Assembly (NCBI GenBank): GCA_018401885.1
Contig: JAGYKB010000008.1
Span: 1-64,000, forward strand
Direction: 5' to 3'
From: Gammaproteobacteria bacterium
Lineage (GTDB): Bacteria; Pseudomonadota; Gammaproteobacteria; Pseudomonadales; Pseudohongiellaceae
DNA: 64,000 bases
The position numbers and the translations under genes are program-made. Each line of letters begins with the position of its first letter. The first letter of the stretch is position 1. Below are positions 19,377-27,638 of this stretch, in pieces. Below the pieces are notes generated by a model that had not been told where the DNA came from, did no database searches, and worked only from the letters and a program-made list of their open reading frames with translations.

Positions 19377-19958
19377 CTAGGCGCTGTGGCTAATGAGAGT
19401 CGTGGTGATCTTGCGTTCAGCGCTGTAATGAACGTCGAACATGCGGACCGGAAATCGTTGCGCTTGCCGATCGGCGAAATAGTGTTTGAGCGTGCTGTGG
19501 ACAACAGGGAAAGCGAGTTCGTCCCAAGGTATTTCATCCTCGGCGAATAAAGCGACCTCCAAAGATTCGACACCGGCTTGGAAATTCAAATCGGCAAGCT
19601 CCGCACGGAAGAACAGGTAAACCTGATTGATTTTAGGTAAGTTAAACAGCGTATAAAGACTATCTTCGCGTACTTTAATCGTTGCACCAGCCTCTTCTCG
19701 AGTCTCTCTAATAGCACCCTCCAGACTCGACTCACCGTTTTCCATAAAACCAGCAGGCAATGTCCATTTTCCTAGCCTAGGCTCGATTGCGCGCTTGCAC
19801 AACAACACCTTGTCGCCGTAGTAGGGGAGCGTTCCGACGACATTATTTGGGTTTTGATAGAAAATGCTGTCGCATGCGTCGCAGCAATGGCGAAGCTTGT
19901 CATCTCCCTCGGGGATTTTATGGACTAGTTCAGAGGCGCAGTGGTGACAGTATTTCAT
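19377..19958 (-). CDS. Nudix hydrolase with zinc ribbon
   Basis: A 193-aa protein that hydrolyses a nucleoside diphosphate linked to another group. A Cys4 zinc ribbon is visible at the N-terminus (CHHC near residue 4 and CCDAC near 25). The Nudix box follows at about residues 70-92: GFMENGES, then GAIRETREEAGA, with the RE and EE metal residues intact. The NudC-like N-terminal zinc motif plus short length matches the ADP-ribose/NADH pyrophosphatase-like COG1051 type. The substrate is not readable from sequence. It is transcribed toward purK. Confidence 0.85.
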   Translation of the reverse strand: MKYCHHCASELVHKIPEGDDKLRHCCDACDSIFYQNPNNVVGTLPYYGDKVLLCKRAIEPRLGKWTLPAGFMENGESSLEGAIRETREEAGATIKVREDSLYTLFNLPKINQVYLFFRAELADLNFQAGVESLEVALFAEDEIPWDELAFPVVHSTLKHYFADRQAQRFPVRMFDVHYSAERKITTTLISHSA

Positions 19959-20095
19959 AGGGTCTCAATCGGCTAGGGGTCTTGCTCAAGCTTTTAGAAT
20001 TGGTGATCGTTGTTTAACAATACGATAGCGCCATTATTCTAGTTCGCCAGCAGTTTACCCTCTTGTCCGATTGGAGCAAAGAATGTGAATGTGCC

Positions 20096-20839
20096 TTAAA
20101 TGCGATTAATCTCGCAGTGCAGTCGAAAGCGCTTCGAGGTTATATATGCCTCAACCTCACGCAGCCTAAGCTCTAAAAGCCTAAACACTTCGGCGCATTG
20201 GGCTTCGTCGTAGTGCTGATGCTTTTCTTCATGCGGCGCAGAGTGAGCGTTTTGAATATCTGGTTGGGGGCTGGAGGCAGTAGGGTTTTCCCGCTGGAAC
20301 TTGTTATGAGTTCCGGATTTTTTAGCCGCTTTCCGCTCTGCGCGTCTACGGCGGCGCTCAGCGCGACGGCTCGAACAGGCAGGTTCATTTGGATCGATAT
20401 CAAAGGCTATCCAGCAGATTACGTAGCCAAGTAACGTAAACGGGCCAAACAGGAAAAGTGACCCGAGTGTCGCAAGCCGTACCCAAAATGTTTTTATCTC
20501 AAGGTAGTTAGCGACGCCCGCACAAACGCCTGCAATACGCCCCCGTCGAGGATAGCGGTAGAGCGGCTTTCGATAGTTTAGCTTGCGAAAATGCTCTGCG
20601 GTATCAGCACCGCGGAAATAGTCTTGTACCGAGTCAGGCGTGATTCCTCTGTCGAGAACGAAATAGGCAATCACATAGGCCAGGAGAAGAGTAGGCCAGC
20701 TGATCACGCAGATGACGAAGATGACGCGAACCAGCGCAATAGGCAGATCCAGCCAACGCGCAATGCCAGCGCAGACCCCAAGCCAGCGAGCTTTTTCCGA
20801 GTCGAGTGTCAGTGGCGTACGCATACTAGTGTTGTTCAT
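20096..20839 (-). CDS. pspC: Double PspC-domain phage-shock protein
   Basis: PspC senses inner-membrane stress with PspB and relays it to PspA. This 247-aa version is about twice the length of E. coli PspC. It has two PspC domains: residues 13-63 (ARWLGVCAGIARWLDLP and a membrane segment ending YVIAYFVLDR) and about residues 90-150 (GRIAGVCAGVANYLEIK and LLGYVICWIAFDIDP). A basic patch (RRAERRRRRAERKAAKK) and a C-terminal helix typical of the family (LRLREVEAYITSKRF) follow. ATG 20839 has GGAGGG seven bases upstream and overlaps the pspB end by 14 bases. Confidence 0.85.
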   Translation of the reverse strand: MNNTSMRTPLTLDSEKARWLGVCAGIARWLDLPIALVRVIFVICVISWPTLLLAYVIAYFVLDRGITPDSVQDYFRGADTAEHFRKLNYRKPLYRYPRRGRIAGVCAGVANYLEIKTFWVRLATLGSLFLFGPFTLLGYVICWIAFDIDPNEPACSSRRAERRRRRAERKAAKKSGTHNKFQRENPTASSPQPDIQNAHSAPHEEKHQHYDEAQCAEVFRLLELRLREVEAYITSKRFRLHCEINRI

Positions 20840-21059
20840 TATTCGCCCTCCAGTCTGGTACCTCGGCATCGAGTATCGACTCGAGAATGTCTATACGCTC
20901 GGTAAGTGACTGCGCCATGGTCGAGAGTTCCTGTAAATCATACTGACTTCCTGCCTGCACGGAAATTTTGTTTCTGTCATTACGTGCAAGCAGGATCCAG
21001 AAAGTAACGAATGAAAGGACCATGCCGACGATTGAGATGATGAAAACAAAAGCATTCAT
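20826..21059 (-). CDS. pspB: Phage-shock protein B
   Basis: A 77-aa protein with one N-terminal membrane helix (FVFIISIVGMVLSFVTFWILL) and a cytoplasmic coiled-coil region (LQELSTMAQSLTERIDILESIL), the layout of PspB. It partners PspC in the membrane-stress sensor. ATG 21059 is chosen because it begins right at the helix; the frame extends to 21080. Its 3' end overlaps pspC, so the two are translationally coupled. A hairpin separates it from pspA upstream. Confidence 0.85.
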   Translation of the reverse strand: MNAFVFIISIVGMVLSFVTFWILLARNDRNKISVQAGSQYDLQELSTMAQSLTERIDILESILDAEVPDWRANNEQH

Positions 21060-21173
21060 AATGGTTGCCTGTTTTTGCATTGCCCCGCTCGAAGCGCAGG
21101 CTGTTGCGGTAGATGAATTGTCGCATCGACGCTAGAGCTGATGTTTAGTTTGGCTGCTGAGCGATTGACGGCT

Positions 21174-21198
21174 AACGCTAGATTTTTAGTCTAGCGTT
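21174..21198 (-). other. Strong hairpin between pspA and pspB
   Basis: AACGCTAGA pairs perfectly with TCTAGCGTT across a seven-base loop. It lies in the 160-bp gap between the pspA stop and the pspB start. No T-tract follows in the direction of psp transcription, so it is not a classical terminator. It may set the ratio of PspA to PspBC by partial termination or RNA stability. Confidence 0.5.
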
Positions 21199-21220
21199 TC
21201 GCAGCGCCTTCGACTACGTC

Positions 21221-21898
21221 TTACTCACCCGCGCTAGTAGTCGATTTTGCCATTTTTGCTTTCAATGCAGCGAGCTCGGCCTCAATTTGTTCTTGGCGTT
21301 CTAGCTCTTCGAACTCGCTCTGCAGACCGCGCTGCTCTATATGGCCTGTCTCTAGCTGTCCTTCCATCTGGTCGATTTTGCGCTCGAAGTGTTCAAATTT
21401 CTCGAGAGCGCTGTCTATCGTGTGGCTCCTCAGTTTAACGTGAACGTTGAGGCGGCTTTCTGTTGCTTTCGTTCTCAGCAAGATAGTTTTCTGACGTGCC
21501 CGCGCATCGTTTAGCTTCGCCTGGAGGAGCTCAATCTCGCTGCTAAGTTTGTCCAGCGTCTCATCCAGCTTTGCAAGATCGGTTTGGGTGATCGCAATGC
21601 TCGCGTTTATCGCCGAGCGTTCGACAAGCGCGGCTTTGGCGAGATCTTCGCGTCCCTTAGAGAGCGCGAGTTCGGCTTTCTGTCCCCATTCGTGGGCTTG
21701 CTTGTTTAGCGTGTCAACGCGGCGCTTGAGGGTTTTCTTGTCGGCGATCACTTTTGCTGTGCTGCTGCGAACTTCGACCAGGGTCTCCTCCATTTCTTGG
21801 ATCACCATGCGAATCATTTTTTCGGGATTTTCTGCCTTGTCGAGCAAGGCGCTGATGTTGGAGTTTACGATATCCGTAAGTCGGGTAAATATGCTCAT
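21221..21898 (-). CDS. pspA: Phage-shock protein A (ESCRT-III-like)
   Basis: PspA binds and repairs the inner membrane and inhibits PspF when stress is absent. The 225-aa protein is almost all alpha-helical coiled coil. The start MSIFTRLTDIVNSNISALLD is the amphipathic membrane helix, followed by KAENPEKMIRMVIQEMEETL, the family signature. It is the first gene of the pspA-pspB-pspC series, with a sigma-54 promoter about 150 bp upstream. Length matches E. coli PspA (222 aa). Confidence 0.95.
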   Translation of the reverse strand: MSIFTRLTDIVNSNISALLDKAENPEKMIRMVIQEMEETLVEVRSSTAKVIADKKTLKRRVDTLNKQAHEWGQKAELALSKGREDLAKAALVERSAINASIAITQTDLAKLDETLDKLSSEIELLQAKLNDARARQKTILLRTKATESRLNVHVKLRSHTIDSALEKFEHFERKIDQMEGQLETGHIEQRGLQSEFEELERQEQIEAELAALKAKMAKSTTSAGE

Positions 21899-22041
21899 AA
21901 GTGCTTCCTTAGTTTGTCATGCGCCTCGCCAGCGAGGCTCCTAATTTGCGTTTTGGGCTAGAGTCCTTTCGGTATTTGATCCTGCCTTCGCATGTGCCGA
22001 ATCGGGCCGAGGCGCCCTTTGTTGCTGTCTGGTATAGGAAT

Positions 22042-22057
22042 TGCATAGACTGTGCCA
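22042..22057 (-). promoter_or_regulatory. Sigma-54 promoter of pspA
   Basis: Read on the minus strand the sequence is TGGCAC-AGTCT-ATGCA, which matches the -24/-12 consensus (GG and GC ten bases apart). It places a transcription start near 22030, about 130 bases before the pspA ATG. The divergently encoded PspF is the expected enhancer-binding activator. Confidence 0.85.
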
Positions 22058-22262
22058 ACTTATTTCTATGCATTAATACTCTGATATTATTGGAATAAAT
22101 ATTTCGGGTATAATTTTATTTGGTGTAAGGTGGTTAAATGCGCTATCGAGTAGTAATTTTAACCACTCAATTAGAGAGAACACGTGTTGAGTAGGTAGAG
22201 GCTAATAAACTTTCTCTACTCGTAAGCCTCGTGTGGCCTGCAAAAAAAGGATGCGGACTAGA
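22058..22262. promoter_or_regulatory. psp intergenic control region with candidate PspF site
   Basis: The segment between the pspA sigma-54 promoter and the pspF start is very AT-rich at 22070-22125, as expected for a bend or IHF region. A perfect inverted repeat, GTGGTTAAA and TTTAACCAC, spans 22130-22166 around a 19-base spacer. Its centre is about 118 bp upstream of the predicted pspA start site, within the distance used by PspF enhancer sites in E. coli. Autorepression of pspF from the same site would be expected. Confidence 0.45.
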
Positions 22263-23324
22263 ATGGATCAAGACGTAACAGACGATGGACTTACGCAACG
22301 CGCCTCACGAGCTCAGGCGCCTCGCATGATTGGTGAGTCGGCGTGCTTTCTCGAAATGCAAGAGCATATCTCGCGCGTGGCACCGCTCAGTAAATCGGTG
22401 CTTATCGCTGGCGAGCGTGGCACGGGCAAAGAGTTGATCGCCGCTCGCCTGCACTATCTTTCCCCGCGTTGGGAAGCGCCTTTTCTCAAGGTCAACTGCG
22501 CCGCAATGAGTGAATCTCTGCTCGAAGCACAGCTGTTCGGCCACGAGGCGGGGGCTTTCACCGGTGCGACTAAACTGCGCAAGGGGTATTTTGAGCGCGC
22601 CGATGGTGGGACCCTGTTTCTCGATGAGCTTGCAACGACTGCAATGTCGGTGCAAGAGAAAATTCTGCGCGTTATCGAGTACGGTGAGTTCGAGCGTCTA
22701 GGCGGCAACGAAACGCTTACGGTCGACGTCCGCCTTGTTGCAGCGACTAACGAAGATCTTCCCGCGCTCGCCCGCCAGCGCCGGTTTAGAGAGGACCTGT
22801 TAGATAGACTTGCGTTCGACGTCGTCACCCTGCCGCCGCTGCGTGCGCGCGGAGAAGACATACTTATCCTTGCTGAACATTTCGCGGTAGGAATGGTAAA
22901 AGAGCTCGGTGGCGAGGCCTTTATGGGGTTTAGTGATCGCGTGCAAAACGCCCTCGTGCGTCATTCATGGCCTGGGAATATTCGTGAGCTTAAAAATGTT
23001 ATCGAGCGCGCGGTCTACCAAAACGAAGAGAGGGTGATCACCGCGCTAGTCTTCGATCCGTTTGAGTCTCCTTTTCGGCTTGGCGGTGCCAATAATGCGG
23101 TTGAATCTGATGAGACTATTCAAGCCCCGTCTGCTCCGAAGTCAAGATTGCTAGCGAAAGGAGCGGCAATAGATTTTAGGCAAGAGGTGCAGGATTTTGA
23201 AATAACGCTGCTTAAACAGGCGCTCGAGCGAGCGCAGTTCAATCAAAAGAAAGCCGCGGAGCTTCTGTCGGTTAGTTACCATCAGCTGCGCGGCTATCTT
23301 CGCAAATATGATTTGCTGGGTTAG
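22263..23324 (+). CDS. pspF: Sigma-54-dependent psp activator
   Basis: A 353-aa AAA+ enhancer-binding protein without a receiver domain, as PspF. Visible are the Walker A loop GERGTGKELIAARLH, the sigma-54 contact loop GAFTGAT, Walker B GGTLFLDELA, the arginine-finger region FREDLLDRLAF, and the C-terminal Fis-type helix-turn-helix NQKKAAELLSVSYHQLRGYL. It is divergent from pspA, whose product should bind and restrain it. ATG 22263 begins the usual region; ATG 22251 and GTG 22233 are upstream alternatives. Confidence 0.92.
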   Translation: MDQDVTDDGLTQRASRAQAPRMIGESACFLEMQEHISRVAPLSKSVLIAGERGTGKELIAARLHYLSPRWEAPFLKVNCAAMSESLLEAQLFGHEAGAFTGATKLRKGYFERADGGTLFLDELATTAMSVQEKILRVIEYGEFERLGGNETLTVDVRLVAATNEDLPALARQRRFREDLLDRLAFDVVTLPPLRARGEDILILAEHFAVGMVKELGGEAFMGFSDRVQNALVRHSWPGNIRELKNVIERAVYQNEERVITALVFDPFESPFRLGGANNAVESDETIQAPSAPKSRLLAKGAAIDFRQEVQDFEITLLKQALERAQFNQKKAAELLSVSYHQLRGYLRKYDLLG

Positions 23325-23351
23325 AGGCGAAGGATGACCTTCGCTTCGTCG

Positions 23352-24005
23352 TTATTTAGGTGATTTAGTTGTCCGCAGATAAGGCAATACGACATCGATT
23401 TCGCCAAATTTCTCTCTTGCTGCTGCGTCATCCAGTGACAAGGCCACGATAACGTCCTGACCCTGAACCCAGTTCGCAGGTGTCGCTATGGGTGTCTTGT
23501 AAGTGGTTTGCAGGGCATCCAGCGCGCGCAACACTTCAGCGAAATTACGTCCGACCGACATGGGGTAGGTCATCGAAAGCTGCAGCTTCTTATCGGGGCT
23601 GATGATAAATACCACGCGCACGCTTGCTGAGTCTGCTGCTGTTCGTCCATCGGGCAGATACGCATCAGCGGGGAGCATATCTAGCGCTTTTGCAACGGCG
23701 AGCGACTTATCGGCGATGATCGGAAATCCTGCCTTAGCGTTTGCGAACTTTTCGATGTCGCGCTTCCACACGACGTGTTCCTCGACATCGTCAACAGAGA
23801 GCCCGATCACCTTTGTGCCGCGCTTTTCCCATTCGGCTGCCAGCTGTGCTACTGCGCCGAATTCGGTTGTGCAAACGGGGGTGAAGTCTTTAGGATGGCT
23901 GAACAAAATTGCCCAGCTGTCGCCAATCCAATCGTGTAAGTCGAACGAGCCTTGGTCTGTTTCAACATGAAGATTTGGAATCGTGTCATTAATGCGAAGT
24001 CCCAT
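23352..24005 (-). CDS. 1-Cys peroxiredoxin (Prx6/AhpC-TSA type)
   Basis: A 217-aa thiol peroxidase. The active site HPKDFTPVCTTEFG puts the peroxidatic Cys at residue 45, and there is no other cysteine, so it is a 1-Cys enzyme that needs an external thiol. The C-terminal arm (PANWVQGQDVIV and onward) is the Prx6-type dimer extension. AAGGAG precedes the ATG by seven bases. A perfect inverted repeat lies 24 bp upstream. It is the first gene of a stretch devoted to peroxide handling, but transcribed separately from it. Confidence 0.92.
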   Translation of the reverse strand: MGLRINDTIPNLHVETDQGSFDLHDWIGDSWAILFSHPKDFTPVCTTEFGAVAQLAAEWEKRGTKVIGLSVDDVEEHVVWKRDIEKFANAKAGFPIIADKSLAVAKALDMLPADAYLPDGRTAADSASVRVVFIISPDKKLQLSMTYPMSVGRNFAEVLRALDALQTTYKTPIATPANWVQGQDVIVALSLDDAAAREKFGEIDVVLPYLRTTKSPK

Positions 24006-24028
24006 GATGTTCTCCTTGTGGGAATTGT

Positions 24029-24048
24029 GTGAGACAGTATTGTCTCAC
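24029..24048. promoter_or_regulatory. Inverted repeat in the peroxiredoxin 5' region
   Basis: GTGAGACA-N4-TGTCTCAC is perfect over 16 paired bases and starts 24 bp upstream of the peroxiredoxin ATG, next to the Shine-Dalgarno. It may be a repressor operator or an RNA hairpin near the ribosome site. I do not recognise the regulator. Confidence 0.5.
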
Positions 24049-24155
24049 TTGCAGACACAATAGCCTTTTACTATAAATCAATAAAATGAATAATAATGAC
24101 GACTCTAATCGATTTTATCGATGGAAGCCGTCATCTGGAATGGGCTCAAGGTAAA

Positions 24156-25409
24156 CTAGTTCAGCATTGCTTTGTACACGGCAGCCTGCGCTTTGGTGAG
24201 GTCCATTGGCGCTCCAGAAGGACCGCCGCGAACCTGCGCCATGTAAAGCATATAAAAGTCATTAGCTGGATCAACGATGAAGACTGTGCCTCCTACGCCT
24301 TGCCAGCCGAAATTGAAGGGGCCTTCATTGTCAGCGCCCGGAATCGGTTGGAGATGGAAGCCCAGACCCCAGTCGCCGCGAGGTCCGAAAAAGAAAGCAC
24401 TACGGTCGACATCCTCGCCGATGAATTTTTGCTGCATTGCTAAGAGCGTGTTTGCTTCTAGGATTCGGACGCCATTATATTCGCCACCACCAAGGAGCAT
24501 ACTCGCAAATCGAACGTAATCTTCGGTAGTCGAATGTAATCCACCACCCCCGCTGAGCATAGGGGTCACTACGGTTGGGTCAGCCATATCGCCGTGAATG
24601 GGCTGCGCGAGTCGAGTTGCTTTGCTTGAATCGACAAAAAAAGTCGTTTCGTCCATCCCAAGTGGTTCAAAAATGCGCTCATTGAGAAGCGCATCGAGGG
24701 GCTTGCCTGCGGCAACTTCTATTACCGCACCAAGCACGTCGGTTGAGCGTGAGTAGTTCCATTTGGTGCCGGGCTCGAAACGTAGGGGAAGCGCTGCCAA
24801 ATTTTTTGCAAGAGTTAGCGCGGTGATATCAGAGCGCAGCGATCCTGCTTGAAAATACCTTTTTCCGAGCTCGCTCTGAGGGTCAAAAATGCCGTAAATC
24901 AGACCAGACTCGTGTGTAAGGAGATCTTGTACTGTCATTTCGTTTGCAGCTGGCGTGATTGCGCCAGTCGTCTCGTCAATAACAGTCATGTTGGCAAATT
25001 CCGGAATGTATTTTGACACTGGGTCAGAGATTGCGAGGAGACCATCTTCGACAAGTGTCATCGTTGCAACGCTGACGATAGGCTTTGTCATTGAGTAAAT
25101 GCGGAAAATTGTCTGCTCATCCATAGGGGTGGATTGTTCCGGACCCTGTGTGCCTGTCGTTTCAAGAACTCCGACCCCTTTACTATTACCGACAAGCAAA
25201 ATATTGCCAGCTACGAAACCACCGTCTACAGCTGCTTGCATCTGCGCTTTGATATCGGCGATCTCGATTGCATCAATACCGAATTCGGTTGAGTCGATTT
25301 TTTTGATCGAGCTCGCATGGCTGATGCCATGGTGATCGGCGAATACGAGAGAAGAGGTGAGGAGAGCTGCCGCCGTGAGAGCGCCAGCTAGGGGGTTGAA
25401 TAATTTCAT
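24156..25409 (-). CDS. Exported serine hydrolase, class C beta-lactamase family
   Basis: A 417-aa protein with a signal peptide (AGALTAAALLTSSLVFA) and the penicillin-binding/class C beta-lactamase fold. The catalytic SxxK is in IYSMTKPIVSVAT near residue 107; the YxN position reads YSRSTDVLG, with Ser in place of the middle residue and Arg for Asn; a GWQGVGG-type segment stands for the KTG box near the C-terminus. These features fit family VIII esterases or EstB-like enzymes more than true beta-lactamases. The substrate is unknown. AAGGA eight bases upstream supports the ATG at 25409. Confidence 0.85.
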   Translation of the reverse strand: MKLFNPLAGALTAAALLTSSLVFADHHGISHASSIKKIDSTEFGIDAIEIADIKAQMQAAVDGGFVAGNILLVGNSKGVGVLETTGTQGPEQSTPMDEQTIFRIYSMTKPIVSVATMTLVEDGLLAISDPVSKYIPEFANMTVIDETTGAITPAANEMTVQDLLTHESGLIYGIFDPQSELGKRYFQAGSLRSDITALTLAKNLAALPLRFEPGTKWNYSRSTDVLGAVIEVAAGKPLDALLNERIFEPLGMDETTFFVDSSKATRLAQPIHGDMADPTVVTPMLSGGGGLHSTTEDYVRFASMLLGGGEYNGVRILEANTLLAMQQKFIGEDVDRSAFFFGPRGDWGLGFHLQPIPGADNEGPFNFGWQGVGGTVFIVDPANDFYMLYMAQVRGGPSGAPMDLTKAQAAVYKAMLN

Positions 25410-25434
25410 GTCAATTGTCCTTAAAAGATCGACT

Positions 25435-25463
25435 GATCGGGTAGCGCTCGAGTCTACCCGATC
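25435..25463. other. Ten-base-pair perfect hairpin between DUF3501 and serine hydrolase genes
   Basis: GATCGGGTAG pairs with CTACCCGATC across a nine-base loop. In the minus direction it follows the DUF3501 stop by about 60 bp and precedes the serine hydrolase ATG by 26 bp. The short T-run (CTTTT) comes about seven bases after the stem, so termination may be weak. It marks the operon boundary. Confidence 0.5.
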
Positions 25464-25523
25464 GGCCTTTTAGGGACAATTCGCTAAGGTGATCCACTGC
25501 GCAGTGCAGTTGTCGAAGACCTC

Positions 25524-26108
25524 CTAATCGAAGTCGCGCAGTAGAGATTCTCGAATTGAGTCAGGAACCGGATCGACTGCTGCTTGGTAGTTAACATGAG
25601 CGCTGCGAACGACCCATTTTGCGCCGGCTTTCGCGGCGGCGATCATCTCATCGGTGAATTCAAAGCGCAGGAAATGCACGGAGGAGGTTTTCTCATCGGT
25701 TGAGCGCTCGAGATCCTCGTTCGCAATTGGGTAAACTGGTTCAAAGCCTTCGATCTGAATCGATAACTGCTCTTCGATCCCTATTAGCTGCCCTAAGCGT
25801 TCACGGCGTTCAGCTTCTACTGGGAACTCGAGCATAAAAGTCGCTTTGAGGTTCTTGCCGTCAGGGATGAGAGGGTTATACGCCTCTAGCTCGCCTTCAA
25901 GGTCCTCTTCACTGCGGATTTTCTCAGCGCGAATCAGTTCAAGCACCTGGTAGCGCATTACCATGTAGTCTTCAAAATGAATCGACGCGTTGTCTCCTAG
26001 GGGCAGGCGACGCGTCTTTTTGTGATCCATCATCGACTGGCGAATCGCGGGGCGCTGTGCGTTGTATTCTTCGATTGAGAGCAGATCTGAAAGAGCAATT
26101 TTTTTCAT
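25524..26108 (-). CDS. DUF3501 family protein
   Basis: A 194-aa cytoplasmic protein with the DUF3501 pattern: YNAQRPAIRQSMMDHKKTRRL, then a FEDYMVMRYQVLELIRAEKI segment and a C-terminal VRSAHVNYQA strand. The family has no assigned reaction. It is encoded 45 bp after the Fe-S oxidoreductase gene and together with rubrerythrin, an arrangement I know from other Proteobacteria, so a role in rubrerythrin-linked electron transfer or metal-site handling is inferred. Confidence 0.85.
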   Translation of the reverse strand: MKKIALSDLLSIEEYNAQRPAIRQSMMDHKKTRRLPLGDNASIHFEDYMVMRYQVLELIRAEKIRSEEDLEGELEAYNPLIPDGKNLKATFMLEFPVEAERRERLGQLIGIEEQLSIQIEGFEPVYPIANEDLERSTDEKTSSVHFLRFEFTDEMIAAAKAGAKWVVRSAHVNYQAAVDPVPDSIRESLLRDFD

Positions 26109-26153
26109 GTTTATCCTATCTAATGCGTTCTTTGCTGTGCGATCGACTAGCGA

Positions 26154-27542
26154 TTAAATGCCGTACGCGAGACACAGCAGGTCAAGTGGATGAATGGCGT
26201 CTTGGCTGTCCTTGGCCTTATTTTTTAAGTTGTTCTCGATATGGCGGCCGGCAACAGGGCAGTCACTCCCGTAGTGATCGGGTGCCTGCTGTTCTATCTG
26301 TTTTACGATAGGCCCAGCGATCTTATTGGCAAACTTAAGTGTTTCTGATTTGACCCCGTAGGTGCCGTCGTGGCCCGAACAGCGCTCTATGTTCTTAACC
26401 ATGGTGTCTTGAATGAGTTCAAGCACGAGCTTGGTTTTTGGGCCTATGTTTTGCACACGTTGGTGGCAGGCTACGTGATAGCTGACGTTGCCGAGGGAGT
26501 GTTTAAAGTCGAGATTAAGTCGGCCTTCTTTATGTAGCTTATGCAGGTATTCAAAGGGGTCGAAGAAGGCCTTGGCGACAGCCTGTACCTGCTCGTTCTC
26601 TGGGAACATCAAAGGCAACTCTTGTTTAAACATCAACACGCAGGAGGGCACAGCTGCCACGATAACGTTGCCTGCTTTAACGGTTTCGTAGAGCGCTGGA
26701 ATATTCTGCGACATCAGCTTTTCGACAGTCTTCAGATCGCCAAGTTCAAGTTTTGGCATACCGCAGCAATGCTCGCGCGCCGCGAGATCGACTCCGACGC
26801 CGTTGTGCTCTAATACTTTAATGACACTATCTGCAATCGACGGCTCGTTGTAATTGCAGTAGCACGTTGTGAACAACGTGACGCGCTCGTGTTGGGTCGT
26901 CTCCACGGCTTGATTTTCTGACGCTTTCGCTGCGGCCTCTGCGGCTTTTTTAGGGTCGAAAAGTCGCGCGCCGTGTGTTTTCCGCGAAGGCTTGGTGGTA
27001 TAAGGCGGCAATTTAGCGTCTTTATGTATGCCCATGGCTTTATCGAGCAGCGCGCGCACCGGAGCTGTTTTGTTACCGACATTGACGAGTGTGTTTACAA
27101 CCGGCAATGAAGCAACCTTACCAATCATGTCTGTACTGGTAATGATGTTGTCGCGGAATTTTGTATCGCCTTTTTTGAAGTTGATCGCTTTTGCCCTCAG
27201 CATGAGGTGAGGGAAGTCAACATTCCATTCGTGGGGCGGCACGTAGGGGCATTTCGTTAAATAACAGAGATCACAGAGGTAGCATTGATCGACTACCTTG
27301 TTGTAATCAGCAACATCGACGCCATCGACTTCGAGAGTCGGGCTTTCATCGATAAGATCAAAAAGTGTAGGGAACGCATTGCAGAGGCTGACGCAGCGTC
27401 GGCATCCATGGCAGATATCATAGACGCGCTCGAGTTCTTTATTGAGGTCGGACTCGTCCCAGAACGTTGGATCATTTTGATTGAGGGGATGCCGAGTGGG
27501 GGCGTCGAGGCCGCCTTCTCTACCTTCGTTAGCCATAGCCAA
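26154..27542 (-). CDS. CCG-domain Fe-S oxidoreductase (GlpC/HdrD-like)
   Basis: A 462-aa Fe-S protein. Two 4Fe-4S motifs occur near the N-terminus: CHGCRRCVSLCNAFP near residue 43 and CYLCDLCYLTKCPYVPP near 87. Two cysteine-rich CCG-type domains follow, with CCGMPK near residue 260 and CHQRVQNIG plus CSGHDGTYG near 360-395. This is the layout of GlpC and heterodisulfide-reductase subunit D relatives. With rubrerythrin upstream and DUF3501 downstream it is the likely electron donor to rubrerythrin; that step is inference. No signal peptide is seen. Confidence 0.88.
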   Translation of the reverse strand: MAMANEGREGGLDAPTRHPLNQNDPTFWDESDLNKELERVYDICHGCRRCVSLCNAFPTLFDLIDESPTLEVDGVDVADYNKVVDQCYLCDLCYLTKCPYVPPHEWNVDFPHLMLRAKAINFKKGDTKFRDNIITSTDMIGKVASLPVVNTLVNVGNKTAPVRALLDKAMGIHKDAKLPPYTTKPSRKTHGARLFDPKKAAEAAAKASENQAVETTQHERVTLFTTCYCNYNEPSIADSVIKVLEHNGVGVDLAAREHCCGMPKLELGDLKTVEKLMSQNIPALYETVKAGNVIVAAVPSCVLMFKQELPLMFPENEQVQAVAKAFFDPFEYLHKLHKEGRLNLDFKHSLGNVSYHVACHQRVQNIGPKTKLVLELIQDTMVKNIERCSGHDGTYGVKSETLKFANKIAGPIVKQIEQQAPDHYGSDCPVAGRHIENNLKNKAKDSQDAIHPLDLLCLAYGI

Positions 27543-27638
27543 GCTCCAAGAGATCCTATGCGCGATCTTCTTCCATGTGAATGCGTTTGATTGGTGTTTT
27601 TTGAGAAAAATAGCTTCTTTCCAGCTCTTTCGGGCTCT

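Noticed and set aside
22305..22861. Long minus-strand open frames inside pspF
   Set aside because: They mirror the codon pattern of pspF, which has all expected motifs; no ribosome sites or family features.
24096..24443. Plus-strand open frame over the serine hydrolase 3' end
   Set aside because: It is antisense to a well-supported gene, has no ribosome site and encodes no recognisable protein.
24156..25409. Serine hydrolase as an antibiotic-resistance beta-lactamase
   Set aside because: SxxK is present but the YxN and KTG boxes are altered, which fits an esterase-like family; resistance cannot be claimed.
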